A DNA stretch of 64,000 bases from Dyadobacter fermentans (GTDB lineage Bacteria; Bacteroidota; Bacteroidia; Cytophagales; Spirosomataceae), in assembly GCF_019924045.1 (NCBI RefSeq), contig NZ_JAHXBN010000036.1, positions 1 to 64,000 on the forward strand, written 5' to 3'. Shown piece after piece: positions 1 through 7,917 of this stretch. The first letter of the stretch is position 1. Each line of letters opens with the position of its first letter. Below the pieces are notes generated by a model. The model did not search any database, was not told the origin of the DNA, and saw only the letters and a program-made list of their open reading frames with translations. The translations under genes were made by a program, and so were the position numbers.

Positions 1-1
1 T

Positions 2-337
2 ACGGATGGCACCCCGCTGTCGGGCGAGAATCTTTACCGCCTGAAAATGGTGGATAAGGACGAAACCTACGCGTATAGCGCGATCCGTAACGTGCAGGTG
101 AAGGGCGAGGTGATCCGGCCTTATCCTAACCCCGTGTCGGACAAGCTGCTGATCAGCAGTTTCGCGAAAGTGAAGGAAGTATCGGTCAAAAATACGACCG
201 GGCAGAGTCTCGTGACGGTTCAAAAGGTATCTAACGACGGAATCGATGTCAGCAAACTAACGCCTGGTGTCTATATCGTAACCCTGACCCTGTTTGACGG
301 CACTATCAGCACACACAAAGTAGCCGTTACCAGGTAG
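2..337 (+). CDS. C-terminal end of a T9SS-sorted secreted protein (5' truncated)
   Basis: The reading frame is open from the first bases of the window, so the gene starts upstream. The visible part ends in a typical type IX secretion C-terminal sorting domain: a YPNPVSD motif near window base 120, a short beta-rich stretch, a GVYIVTL strand and a basic end (HKVAVTR). In known T9SS cargo this domain is recognised at the outer membrane and usually cut off on export. The sequence just before it (GENLYRLKMVDKD) is the usual fibronectin-like linker that precedes such tails. What the main domain does cannot be told from this window. Confidence 0.9.
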   Translation, partial: TDGTPLSGENLYRLKMVDKDETYAYSAIRNVQVKGEVIRPYPNPVSDKLLISSFAKVKEVSVKNTTGQSLVTVQKVSNDGIDVSKLTPGVYIVTLTLFDGTISTHKVAVTR

Positions 338-355
338 CGCAATCACAATCCGGCT

Positions 356-386
356 TCTCCCGGGCTTGCTGACAGAGCCCGGGAGA
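356..386 (+). terminator. Hairpin after the T9SS cargo gene
   Basis: Eleven bases (TCTCCCGGGCT, 356-366) pair perfectly with 376-386 across a 9-base loop. The hairpin begins 19 bases after the stop codon and lies before the next gene on the same strand. There is no T run after it, so termination is likely but not certain. Confidence 0.55.
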
Positions 387-429
387 GTAACCTGCACCCA
401 TTAAAAAAAGAATAACCTCGCTCTACAGC

Positions 430-867
430 ATGGCGATTTTAATCGTTACGGATAACCCCACTCTGAACATCGGTTTGCGCACCATTATCATCGGTGAATT
501 TCCTGATATTACCATCTTCGAAGCGGAGACGCTTCAAAAAACGCTCGTATTGACCTTCGGCCAGCCCGTTAACATCGTGGTCCTCGACGCGGGTGTTGCC
601 GATGGAAAGAATATCGCTTTACTCGATACATTTAAAAAGGCTAATCCCCAGACAGCGGTGATTGTGTACCTGGGTGACGAATTTGAGTATATTTATGCGT
701 TTGCCAGGGCGGGTATCACTGCGTTGATTTCCCGGAAGTCCGACGCGGTGGAGGTCGCGGAAGCATTGCACCGCGCCTCTAAACGGCTGCGGTTCATCAG
801 TTTCGATATTCAGCAAATACTGCTTTCAGACATTGCGGCCGGCCCTGAAAACCGTCGGAAAGGCTAA
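430..867 (+). CDS. Stand-alone receiver-domain protein (atypical response regulator)
   Basis: A 145-residue protein made of one CheY-like receiver fold with no output domain. The likely phosphorylation site is Asp53 in VVLDAGVADG, and Lys103 (ISRKSD) fits the conserved lysine. The acidic pocket has only Asp8, where two acids are usual, and the switch Thr/Ser after strand 4 is Tyr/Leu (VIVYLGD, residues 77-83). It may therefore be a poor phospho-switch, or work as a phosphate sink or protein partner. It lies 95 bp before the LuxR-type regulator and has similar spacing of Asp53 and Lys103, so it may be a decayed duplicate that lost its helix-turn-helix domain. It probably belongs to the same signalling group as the kinase that follows. 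Confidence 0.8.
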   Translation: MAILIVTDNPTLNIGLRTIIIGEFPDITIFEAETLQKTLVLTFGQPVNIVVLDAGVADGKNIALLDTFKKANPQTAVIVYLGDEFEYIYAFARAGITALISRKSDAVEVAEALHRASKRLRFISFDIQQILLSDIAAGPENRRKG

Positions 868-962
868 ATATTGATTTAAGGAAAATAATGAAATAATCAT
901 TTGTGAATTATTACTACAATTGCATACTTTTTATAGAAAAACCTCTACAATACGATTAAGTC

Positions 963-1610
963 ATGAACATCCTTGTCGTTGAAGATCACTTTCTGGTTCG
1001 GATGAGTATGAAGATTGTGCTGCAAGAGCTTTACAGCCAGGCTAGCATAGACGAATCCGATAGCTTCGACCATGCAGTCGCGCGTATGCGCGGCAATCCG
1101 TACGACCTGATCCTGCTCGATATCGAGCTTCCCGGCGGGCAGGGTACGGCAATGGTGGGCCGAATCCGCCAGTTTCAACCCGATACGCCGATTCTCATCT
1201 GCTCCGCTGCCGACGAACAGCAGAATGCGCTCGCATTTATCGCCGCCGGCGCAAACGGTTTCCTTTCCAAAACCGCCGAGAAGAGCGAAACGATCAAAGC
1301 CATCATGACAGTGGTGAAAAAGAGCCGGTATGTGAGCCAGGCCGTGCAGGAGAGGTTGCTTGACGTGGCGACCTACGGCAAACAGAAACGGACGCGGCCT
1401 TTCGGGATTAAAAGCCTTTCCGGGCGCGAAAGAGAAATCACCGAATTGCTGATTGCCGGGAAATGGGTAAAGGAAATTGCCGCCCATCTCGATATTCAAT
1501 CCAATACGGTGAGCACTTATAAAGCAAGGATATTCGAAAAGCTGGGTGTCGATAATGTCATCGACCTCGCCACTAAAATCAGGCAGCCCGAGGTTCCCGA
1601 GCGGCCCTGA
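963..1610 (+). CDS. NarL/FixJ-family response regulator
   Basis: A 215-residue protein with an N-terminal receiver domain (Glu7 and Asp8 acidic pocket, phospho-acceptor Asp53 in LLDIELPGG, switch Ser81, Lys103). It has a C-terminal LuxR-type helix-turn-helix at about residues 150-212 (SGREREITELL, then NTVSTYKARIFEKLGV). This is the DNA-binding half of a two-component pair. The obvious partner is the propeller kinase that converges on it from 1653, although the genes are on opposite strands and so are not co-transcribed. Its end overlaps a strong hairpin that probably ends transcription from both sides. Confidence 0.93.
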   Translation: MNILVVEDHFLVRMSMKIVLQELYSQASIDESDSFDHAVARMRGNPYDLILLDIELPGGQGTAMVGRIRQFQPDTPILICSAADEQQNALAFIAAGANGFLSKTAEKSETIKAIMTVVKKSRYVSQAVQERLLDVATYGKQKRTRPFGIKSLSGREREITELLIAGKWVKEIAAHLDIQSNTVSTYKARIFEKLGVDNVIDLATKIRQPEVPERP

Positions 1611-1631
1611 CGATAGACCGTCAGGGCCGCT
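1600..1631. terminator. Bidirectional hairpin between convergent regulator and kinase genes
   Basis: A perfect 13-base-pair stem (AGCGGCCCTGACG at 1600-1612 with 1619-1631) and a 6-base loop span the stop codon of the response regulator and lie 22 bases beyond the end of the convergent kinase gene. The downstream T run is short. The position between two converging genes supports a shared terminator. Confidence 0.7.
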
Positions 1632-1652
1632 TTGCCAGGCAGGCGCCCTTTG

Positions 1653-4600
1653 TCAGGCATTCCGTGAAAATGAGCGGAAGGTGAGCGTGACCCTTGTTCC
1701 GGGATCGAGCCGCTCCATTTCAACCCGGTCGGTCACGGACGGCGCCAGTTCCTTGATCATCGCGAGTCCGATCCCGGTTTGTGGCCATGAAGCCGGCAAT
1801 GGTTTGTCTTCCATAAACCAGGCAAGTAGTTCTTTCGATATTCCCCGTCCGTTATCTTCGATGATCAGCTGCAACCGGCCGTCGTGATGGGCAATGTAAG
1901 CCCTGATCTCGCCATTGTCGGTATACTTGTTGGCATTATCGATGATGTTATGGATCACGATTTTGAGCAGCTGTTGATGGGTTTCGATGGATGTGTCGGC
2001 GGGTATCAGGTTCAGGAATGTATTGGAATTGATTTTCGTGTTCTTGCCGTAGAGCTGCATGTTCTCTTCCAGCAGTTCGTGCAGCGACACGGTTTCACTC
2101 TTCGGTTCGTGCTTGTACACCTGGATTTTTACATAGGCCAGGAGGTCTTCCAGCGAGCCCTTTACCATGCGCAGTGCATCTTCGATGTTTTTGCCAAAAA
2201 GCGACACCATGTCGAACTGTTGCCGCTCGATCATCTTCTGCATTTCACCCGCTACGATAATCGCCGCGCCGAGCGGGGAGCGGACGTCGTGTGCAATGGA
2301 TGCCATCAGACGCGATTGCAGGTGCATCTGGTCGAGCAGTTCGTTTTGTGAACTTTCCAGATCGCGTAACGTGGCCTGCAACTGACTGGTACGCTCGCTG
2401 ATCTGAAGTTCCAGCAGCCGGCTTCTTCGCTGTACCGACCGGATCCTGTATTTCAGATAGAAGAATGCAGCCAGAAAAGCGGCCAGCAGGATCGACAGGT
2501 AAAACCACCAGGTCTCGTACCAGAATGGGGGCACGTCGATATCGAGGGTTTCGTAACCGTAATTGCTAACTCCGAAACCATTCTTCTTCCGTACATGCAA
2601 GGTGTAATGCCCTTTGCCGAGGGTAGAAATGTTGATCGTCGCTTTGTTGGCAACGGGCGCATCGATGGCGAGCCAGTCGGCGGCGGTGGGCGTGCTGCCG
2701 CGTTCCGCGAGGGCATAGGAGAATTCTACATTGTAATCGTTTCCGAAAAACGGCGTATTGACCTCCAATTTCAGCTGCTTTTGATTTTGCAGGAAAGAGA
2801 TGTGTTTCTGAGGGGTGGTCAGGGTTTTCTGGTCGATCTCGATCCGGTCGATGACAATTTTCCTGTCGGGCATTTCTGCCGGTATTTGTTCCGGTTTGAA
2901 CCACACCAGGCCGTTAATAGATGGCAAGGACACGATCCCGGAAGGCAGGCGGACCGCGCAGGGTTCACAACCTCCGTTGAATTCGTTGCTGTTGAACCCG
3001 TCGGTTTTGGAATAGTGGTGATAGTAGAGTTCAGCCGGCTTGTTGGCGTAATCCCAGAGATCTTTCTTTAACACCTGGAACAACCCCCGGTTGGTGGGGA
3101 TCCAGAAAAAGCCATTCCTGTCTTCCACAATGCAATGTGCATTGGCCAGATATCCTTTACGGTCGAGCGGGAAGTGCGTGAGTTTCCCGTCTCTCAGTAG
3201 AAAAAAACCGTCTTTGTAGGTCGTTATCCAGAGCTCGGTGTTGTTTGGGGAAATGTACAGGCTCCGGATATAGATGCCTTCCAATCCCCTGATTTCAGAA
3301 ACCTGCTTTGTTTTGCGTATAACCTTGAACAGGCCCTGGCCGGTACCCACCCAGAGCGTCCCAGCCGGTTGTTCCACCACCCACGATACATTGGTGAGAG
3401 GCCCTTTGAGGAACGGGGAAGGTTGGCTGGCCGGGGTAAAAGGCGCGTTGATGGAAAACAGGCCTTCTGTACGCGTCGCGATCCAGATCGTCTTGTCCGG
3501 ACCCTGGTAAAGTTGGGTGATTTCCGAAGGTAATGTCCACGCGAGTTTAACCGCCGATCCGTCGGGCGATAGCGTCATCAGTCTGGTTGCCCGTTTACAC
3601 CAGATGAAACCGTTATGGTCTTTCAGGATGCTGGATTTATCCCAAAATACGCTGCTGGTCACCAATGGAAGCTGCCTGCTCGTGATATTCCCGGAACCGT
3701 CGGTGGTGTAAGCAATGCCTTGGTTGGACAGTACCGTGTTTTTATCAATCAGCGTTTGGCCGTAATAAACCTGGTCGGTGTTGGGGTAGGGGGAGGCGAG
3801 CGTATTGAATTTTTTTTTGGTAAGCACAAAAAGGCCGCTGAGCTGGGTGCCTATGAAAATGCGCTGGGTCTTGGCATCATAATAAATGGCATTGATCTGT
3901 TCTTTTCCGAAGTCATATCCCGTCATGATCAATTCGGAGCTTAAATTGCCGTTTCGTTCGGGCAGGAGTCGGTATACCGACGGACCTGCCTGTATAAACG
4001 TCTGTTGCGTCGCATTGCTCCAATACATGGTGTACTTACCCTGCCGGTACAAAACATCATCGGCCAATGCACCTTTTAAAATGGCGCGATAGGGCCTTAA
4101 TGGAACCGAGTCAATGGCGAACCGCTGGAGTTTGCCGGTTTTAAGATGGTACAGACTGTTCGCTATCCGAAAAAAGTACCAGGGAGCTTCGTCGGTCCAG
4201 CCGATGCTCCCAATGCGCTTCTTCTGATTGAAATAGGCCAGCGTAGTGCCGTTGAAAACGAAAAAACGGTCATGGCCCACGGGAAACACCGCGTAGTTTG
4301 GATATGGATTTCCATAATACAACCTCGGGTGGCGCTCCACGATTTGTCCTTCGTGTTTCCGGGGGAAGAGAAATGGCTGCTGTTTAATGTATGAGTGCAG
4401 CCCGGAGTCGAGCGCTGCTCTGCCCTGATGCACATGAATAAACTCCCAGTCGTCGTTCAGCGCAAAAAAGCCGACGGGTGTTGGGCGTGGGTCAATATGA
4501 AAAGAACCGATGCTTGCCGCGGAATAGGTTTTACCAAAATCGTCGAAGATTTTGAAATTTTTGCCGTCGAACCGCGCGAGGCCACGTTGGGTAGAGAGCC

Positions 4601-4841
4601 ACATATAACCCAGGTCGTCCTGCGCGATGGCATAAACGCTGTTTTGCGGCAGGCCGTCTTCGTCCGTGTAATGTTCAATACGGAACGATTCTGCTACTGG
4701 CAAACGGGCGTGTTGAGACCAGGCACAGAGCGGATTGCAAAACAGTAAAAACAACAAAAGATAAAAAGGACGGGTGCTTTTATTCACTGGTAAGGCTAAT
4801 GCGTACTGAATGATCGACAATATAGAAATTATTCTACGCAT
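1653..4841 (-). CDS. Two-component propeller sensor histidine kinase
   Basis: A protein of about 1,060 residues built like the large Bacteroidota periplasmic sensors, but without the receiver and AraC domains of full hybrid systems. In order: signal peptide; repeats of the two-component propeller type (first at VAESFRIEHYTDEDGLPQNS); a Y_Y_Y domain at roughly 640-730; one membrane segment near 745-765 (WWFYLSILLAAF); a coiled coil; a HisKA domain with SIAHDVRSPLG; and a HATPase domain (HNIIDNANKYT, EDNGRGIS, TGIGLAM). The ATG at 4841 gives a long N-terminal region before the signal peptide. A GTG at 4787 (VNKSTRPFYLLL) gives a neater signal peptide and may be the true start. It probably signals to the LuxR-type regulator at 963. 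Such sensors often detect glycan breakdown products, but the ligand here is unknown. Confidence 0.92.
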   Translation of the reverse strand: MRRIISILSIIQYALALPVNKSTRPFYLLLFLLFCNPLCAWSQHARLPVAESFRIEHYTDEDGLPQNSVYAIAQDDLGYMWLSTQRGLARFDGKNFKIFDDFGKTYSAASIGSFHIDPRPTPVGFFALNDDWEFIHVHQGRAALDSGLHSYIKQQPFLFPRKHEGQIVERHPRLYYGNPYPNYAVFPVGHDRFFVFNGTTLAYFNQKKRIGSIGWTDEAPWYFFRIANSLYHLKTGKLQRFAIDSVPLRPYRAILKGALADDVLYRQGKYTMYWSNATQQTFIQAGPSVYRLLPERNGNLSSELIMTGYDFGKEQINAIYYDAKTQRIFIGTQLSGLFVLTKKKFNTLASPYPNTDQVYYGQTLIDKNTVLSNQGIAYTTDGSGNITSRQLPLVTSSVFWDKSSILKDHNGFIWCKRATRLMTLSPDGSAVKLAWTLPSEITQLYQGPDKTIWIATRTEGLFSINAPFTPASQPSPFLKGPLTNVSWVVEQPAGTLWVGTGQGLFKVIRKTKQVSEIRGLEGIYIRSLYISPNNTELWITTYKDGFFLLRDGKLTHFPLDRKGYLANAHCIVEDRNGFFWIPTNRGLFQVLKKDLWDYANKPAELYYHHYSKTDGFNSNEFNGGCEPCAVRLPSGIVSLPSINGLVWFKPEQIPAEMPDRKIVIDRIEIDQKTLTTPQKHISFLQNQKQLKLEVNTPFFGNDYNVEFSYALAERGSTPTAADWLAIDAPVANKATINISTLGKGHYTLHVRKKNGFGVSNYGYETLDIDVPPFWYETWWFYLSILLAAFLAAFFYLKYRIRSVQRRSRLLELQISERTSQLQATLRDLESSQNELLDQMHLQSRLMASIAHDVRSPLGAAIIVAGEMQKMIERQQFDMVSLFGKNIEDALRMVKGSLEDLLAYVKIQVYKHEPKSETVSLHELLEENMQLYGKNTKINSNTFLNLIPADTSIETHQQLLKIVIHNIIDNANKYTDNGEIRAYIAHHDGRLQLIIEDNGRGISKELLAWFMEDKPLPASWPQTGIGLAMIKELAPSVTDRVEMERLDPGTRVTLTFRSFSRNA

Positions 4842-4897
4842 TTCGATGAATGAAGTGCGCGGTAGTCGCTGGTGTGTAGTGTACCCCCTAAAAGCAA

Positions 4898-4922
4898 AAA
4901 ATCCTCCGGGATGGAGGATTTT
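4898..4922 (-). terminator. Rho-independent terminator of the cold-shock gene
   Basis: Read on the minus strand, a 10-bp stem (AAAATCCTCC with GGAGGATTTT) with a 5-base loop is followed by a T run. It starts 25 bases after the stop codon of the cold-shock gene. Confidence 0.85.
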
Positions 4923-4946
4923 CTGTGTGCCGGATCAAGCGATTGC

Positions 4947-5138
4947 TCAGGCTAACGTAACATTGACAGCATTCAGTCCTTTCCGGCCGTTCTCTACTTC
5001 ATAAGTTACAAGATCGTTTTCACGAACATTGTCTTTCAGGCCTGATGTGTGTACAAAAATGTCATTTCCTCCATCTTCCGGAGTAATGAAACCGAAACCT
5101 TTCGTTTCATTAAAAAACTTAACCCTTCCCTTGTTCAT
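4947..5138 (-). CDS. CspA-family cold-shock protein
   Basis: A 63-residue single cold-shock domain. The RNA-binding motifs RNP1 (KGFGFI, residues 13-18) and RNP2 (DIFVHTS, about 26-32) are intact, and the protein starts with the usual GRVKFFNETKGFGFI pattern. Family members bind single-stranded RNA or DNA and act as RNA chaperones in the cytoplasm. The gene is monocistronic: it has its own -7 box 24 bases upstream and its own terminator. The 5' leader is short, about 15-20 bases, so the long thermosensor leader of E. coli cspA is absent. Confidence 0.96.
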   Translation of the reverse strand: MNKGRVKFFNETKGFGFITPEDGGNDIFVHTSGLKDNVRENDLVTYEVENGRKGLNAVNVTLA

Positions 5139-5161
5139 ACTTTTACTTTTTTGTTAAGCTT

Positions 5162-5169
5162 CAAAGGTA
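5162..5169 (-). promoter_or_regulatory. Bacteroidota -7 promoter box for the cold-shock gene
   Basis: The minus strand reads TACCTTTG, an exact match to the TAnnTTTG box used by the Bacteroidota primary sigma factor. It lies 23 bases before the ATG at 5138. I see no clear TTG at the -33 position. Confidence 0.6.
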
Positions 5170-5213
5170 GAATAAAATTCCGACGTTGTAACGGAAATAT
5201 ATTATTTGTAGGA

Positions 5214-6617
5214 CTAACGGTGGACATCAGCCAGCTTTCGGTATCGTTCGTCAAATAAATTTCCTGAAAGCCAGTCCCTTATAATATACTTAAAGAAAAG
5301 CATCGGTGGCTCGTGTTTGTCGATAGCCGCCTGAAAATGTGCAAGAGCCGTCTCCGTTTCACCGATCGACGCGTTGACAATACCCATATCGTAGTGCGCC
5401 ACGACGCTGGTTTGATGCAGCGTGTTCATTTGCGTAAGAATATCTCTCGCACTTTCAACTTCGCCCGACAATCCGAAAAGGACACCGCATGCGCTGAGCG
5501 TAATGCCGTTATAATTGATCTCCAGGGCGGCTTCCAGTGCTTCCTGGGCTGCCGGATACTGTTTAAGGGTGATCAGGTTGAGGCCTGTGATCATGTGACC
5601 GCCCCAGAACGAAGGATCCAGCGCCACGAGTTTACGTCCCTGCTCCACCGCGAGATCGAACCGGGCCGAAATCCAGTACACATATGCGGCGTAAAAATTG
5701 TTGATCAGCGAGAACGGTTCAAGTGTCAGCGCCAGGGCCGCCTCTTCTTCGGCTTCGGCAGGATGACCGGTGAGGGCGAGGTACAATGCATACTGCCCGT
5801 GCAGGTCGGCCGTGTTCCAGTTGAGCTCCAATGCCTTCGTGAACGACGCGGAGGCGGCAGTAAAATTCCACTCGGACAGCATTTGCATGCGTGCGAGGGC
5901 AAGGTAGCTTTCCGCAATGGCGTCGTCCAGGGCGAGGGCCTGCCCGGTGGCTTCCTTCATGAGCGGCAAAGCTTTCGCGGCAGGCATATGCCGGTAAAAC
6001 CACATGTTCAGATAGCAGGAAGCAATGCCCGAGTAGGCGATCGCGTAAGCGGGATCGATTTCCAGCGCCGCGCGGAAATAGCCGATGGCTTTGTGGTAAT
6101 CGTCGCTTCCGCCAAACTTGTTGTGGTAAAAGCGTGCCCGGAGGTACAGCTGGTAAGCTTCCTTATTGTTGGTATAGCGTTTGAATGCCAAAACAGGCTT
6201 TTCACCCAGCAGTTCGACTTTCACCGCTCCCAGAATAGCCTGTGCAATCTCTTCCTGCACATCGAATATGTCCTCCAAATCCCGGTCGTATTTTTCTGAC
6301 CAGATGGCAGTGCCGTCTCCGGCATTCACCAGTCTTGCGGTAATGTGCAGCTGGCTGGCCGAGGTTTGCAGGCTGCCTTCCAGGATATGTCCCACTTGTA
6401 GCTGTCCGCCGATCCACTGCGGATCGTATGTTTTGCCCTTGAATGTAAACGATGAGGTCCGTCCGGCGACCTGCAAGCCGGGTACGCGGCTCAGTACATT
6501 AATGATCTCCTCCGTAACGCCATCGCTGAAATACTCTTCTTCCGGATCATTGCTCACGTTGGCGAATGGAAGAACAGCGATGGTTATCGGTGCGGACGGC
6601 AGGTTTTCAGGCAGCAT
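5214..6617 (-). CDS. TolB-like N-domain and TPR-repeat protein
   Basis: A 467-residue protein. Residues 10-125 form the TolB-like (FlgO-type) alpha/beta domain marked by AVLPFANVSNDP, YFSDGVTEEII and LQVAGRTSSF. The rest is a run of TPR helices with typical patterns (AIGYFRAALEIDPAYA, LALARMQ, LEPFSLINNFYAAYVY). In most relatives this pair of domains follows an adenylate cyclase or a CadC-type helix-turn-helix domain. Here nothing precedes it and there is no signal peptide, so the effector part is missing or supplied by another protein. It starts 6 bp after the PorT-like barrel gene upstream and is almost surely co-transcribed with it. A scaffold or sensor role is an inference. Confidence 0.8.
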   Translation of the reverse strand: MLPENLPSAPITIAVLPFANVSNDPEEEYFSDGVTEEIINVLSRVPGLQVAGRTSSFTFKGKTYDPQWIGGQLQVGHILEGSLQTSASQLHITARLVNAGDGTAIWSEKYDRDLEDIFDVQEEIAQAILGAVKVELLGEKPVLAFKRYTNNKEAYQLYLRARFYHNKFGGSDDYHKAIGYFRAALEIDPAYAIAYSGIASCYLNMWFYRHMPAAKALPLMKEATGQALALDDAIAESYLALARMQMLSEWNFTAASASFTKALELNWNTADLHGQYALYLALTGHPAEAEEEAALALTLEPFSLINNFYAAYVYWISARFDLAVEQGRKLVALDPSFWGGHMITGLNLITLKQYPAAQEALEAALEINYNGITLSACGVLFGLSGEVESARDILTQMNTLHQTSVVAHYDMGIVNASIGETETALAHFQAAIDKHEPPMLFFKYIIRDWLSGNLFDERYRKLADVHR

Positions 6618-6623
6618 AATGAA

Positions 6624-7361
6624 TTATTTGAGGATTGGTACCGTAACGCCCACGAAGACCGAGGCGCCACGATTGTGAATTTTGACAGCATCATCACCGC
6701 GATTATTGTTGTCTGATGCGAGATTATATAGGCCCAGATGATAGCGTCCTTCCAGAAATACTTTGAGACGGCCGATCGGATACGCCACACCGGCACCGGC
6801 CGTGAAGCCCGCATCGAATGTACTCACCGCATCGTTGCCCGAGTAGGATTGGGTTATTGTAACTTCCGACTTTTTCTCGCCGCTTACGTAAGTCGCTGTG
6901 GTGGTTTCCAACTTCTGCGGTCCGGTACGGAAGCGAACTTCAGGGCCGGCCGAAATGATGGCTTCCAGTCTCTCGGTCAGACGAGGCCGGTATTGCGCTA
7001 CTATCGGTAATTCAAAATAGTTGACTTTGACCACGCCCTTCAATGTCCTCTGGTAGGGCGAGCCAGGCGTTATGATGATGCCCGGCTCCGGTTGGTTCGG
7101 GCGGACAGTAGCGCCGCGGGAAGAAAATCCCGGTTCGGCCTGAATACTGAATGCCGGCCCCAGCCGGTAATTGAAAACCACGGCGAAATTGGGTGCGATC
7201 CGGTCGTCGAAATTACTGATGCTGCTGTTTTGGGCATTCATGGTGCTGAAGTTGACGCCGCCCTTCAATCCCAGGCTTAGTTGGGCTTGGGCTGTGTGGC
7301 TGATCAAATAGCAGGCAACTGCGGATAATGCTACTTTGAAGATTGGTCGGGATAATCGCAT
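6624..7361 (-). CDS. PorT-family outer-membrane beta-barrel protein
   Basis: A 245-residue protein with a signal peptide ending near AQA-QLSLG, followed by alternating amphipathic strands typical of the outer-membrane beta-barrel domain (PF13568-like). Markers are LGLKGGVNFST, FSIQAEPGFSSRGA, NYFELPIVAQYRP and the final strand VFVGVTVPILK. Members are 8- to 10-strand barrels of the outer membrane, mostly with unknown function; PorT itself takes part in T9SS. A close paralogue lies at 10373. It is the first gene of a two-gene operon with the TPR protein. Confidence 0.88.
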   Translation of the reverse strand: MRLSRPIFKVALSAVACYLISHTAQAQLSLGLKGGVNFSTMNAQNSSISNFDDRIAPNFAVVFNYRLGPAFSIQAEPGFSSRGATVRPNQPEPGIIITPGSPYQRTLKGVVKVNYFELPIVAQYRPRLTERLEAIISAGPEVRFRTGPQKLETTTATYVSGEKKSEVTITQSYSGNDAVSTFDAGFTAGAGVAYPIGRLKVFLEGRYHLGLYNLASDNNNRGDDAVKIHNRGASVFVGVTVPILK

Positions 7362-7435
7362 GGCTAAGTAGTTTGGTACAATAGATGTACGGCAATTAAC
7401 AAAAAAACTCTAAGTAACCGTAGGTCTATTCCGGT

Positions 7436-7795
7436 TTATTGTGCCACCACGCCTTTGCGGTAGAGCATTCCCCATCCGGCGATTTCGTTGATGATCGGCT
7501 CCACGGACCGGCCGTATTCGGTGAGCTCGTATTCGACGGTTACGGGCTTCGTGTCGATCACTCGCCGGGTGATGAGCTGGTTCATTTCCATGTCGTGTAA
7601 TTCCTTCGAGAGCATTTTGGCGGCAATGCCGTCCACTTCGCGCAGCAGGTCCATGAAGCGCATTTTATCATTCAGCAGCAGCGTGCCCAAAATATGGAAC
7701 TTCCATTTTCCCGAAAGGATCTCCATCGCATCCTTGATAGCGAGGATCTTTTTCCTGCATTGCGGCGACGTGTTGCACGAAGCTTGTTTCTTCAT
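7436..7795 (-). CDS. HxlR-family winged-helix transcriptional regulator
   Basis: From the ATG at 7795 the protein has 119 residues, the usual length for the family. It shows the core AMEILSGKWKFHILGTLLLNDKMRF (helix-turn-helix start), ISKELHDMEMNQLITRRVI-like recognition region (here MLSKELHDMEMNQL) and the wing VEYELTEYGRSV. The N-terminal Cys pair (ASCNTSPQC) may sense thiol-reactive compounds, as in some HxlR/HypR proteins. An upstream ATG at 7882 is possible, but it would put the promoter and operator repeats inside the gene, so I prefer 7795. It is divergent from the DsbA-like gene, with three copies of GTTTCCAA between them, and probably controls both genes. Confidence 0.9.
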   Translation of the reverse strand: MKKQASCNTSPQCRKKILAIKDAMEILSGKWKFHILGTLLLNDKMRFMDLLREVDGIAAKMLSKELHDMEMNQLITRRVIDTKPVTVEYELTEYGRSVEPIINEIAGWGMLYRKGVVAQ

Positions 7796-7821
7796 TCTTG
7801 CTTGCCTGATAAGGTCGTATG

Positions 7822-7914
7822 TAAAGGTAAAGCCCGGCATGGTAGTTTCCAAGAGGTAACCGGTTTCCAAAGGGTAATGCATAACAATTGGAAACTATAT
7901 GGACACTACTTTTG
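7822..7914. promoter_or_regulatory. Divergent promoters with three HxlR-type operator half-sites
   Basis: Three copies of the 8-mer GTTTCCAA lie between the genes: direct copies at 7845-7852 and 7863-7870, and an inverted copy (TTGGAAAC) at 7888-7895. On the minus strand the first copy supplies a TTG (7852-7850) exactly 20 bases before TACCTTTA (7829-7822), a good -33/-7 promoter for the regulator. On the plus strand the third copy supplies a TTG (7888-7890) 16 bases before TACTTTTG (7907-7914), a perfect -7 box for the DsbA-like gene. A bound repressor would therefore cover both -33 elements. Confidence 0.65.
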
Positions 7915-7917
7915 GGC

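Noticed and set aside
5313..6299. Long plus-strand frame opposite the TPR gene (328 residues)
   Set aside because: It is a shadow of the minus-strand TPR/TolB-like gene. Its composition is Arg- and Cys-rich with no domain or signal, and no promoter fits.
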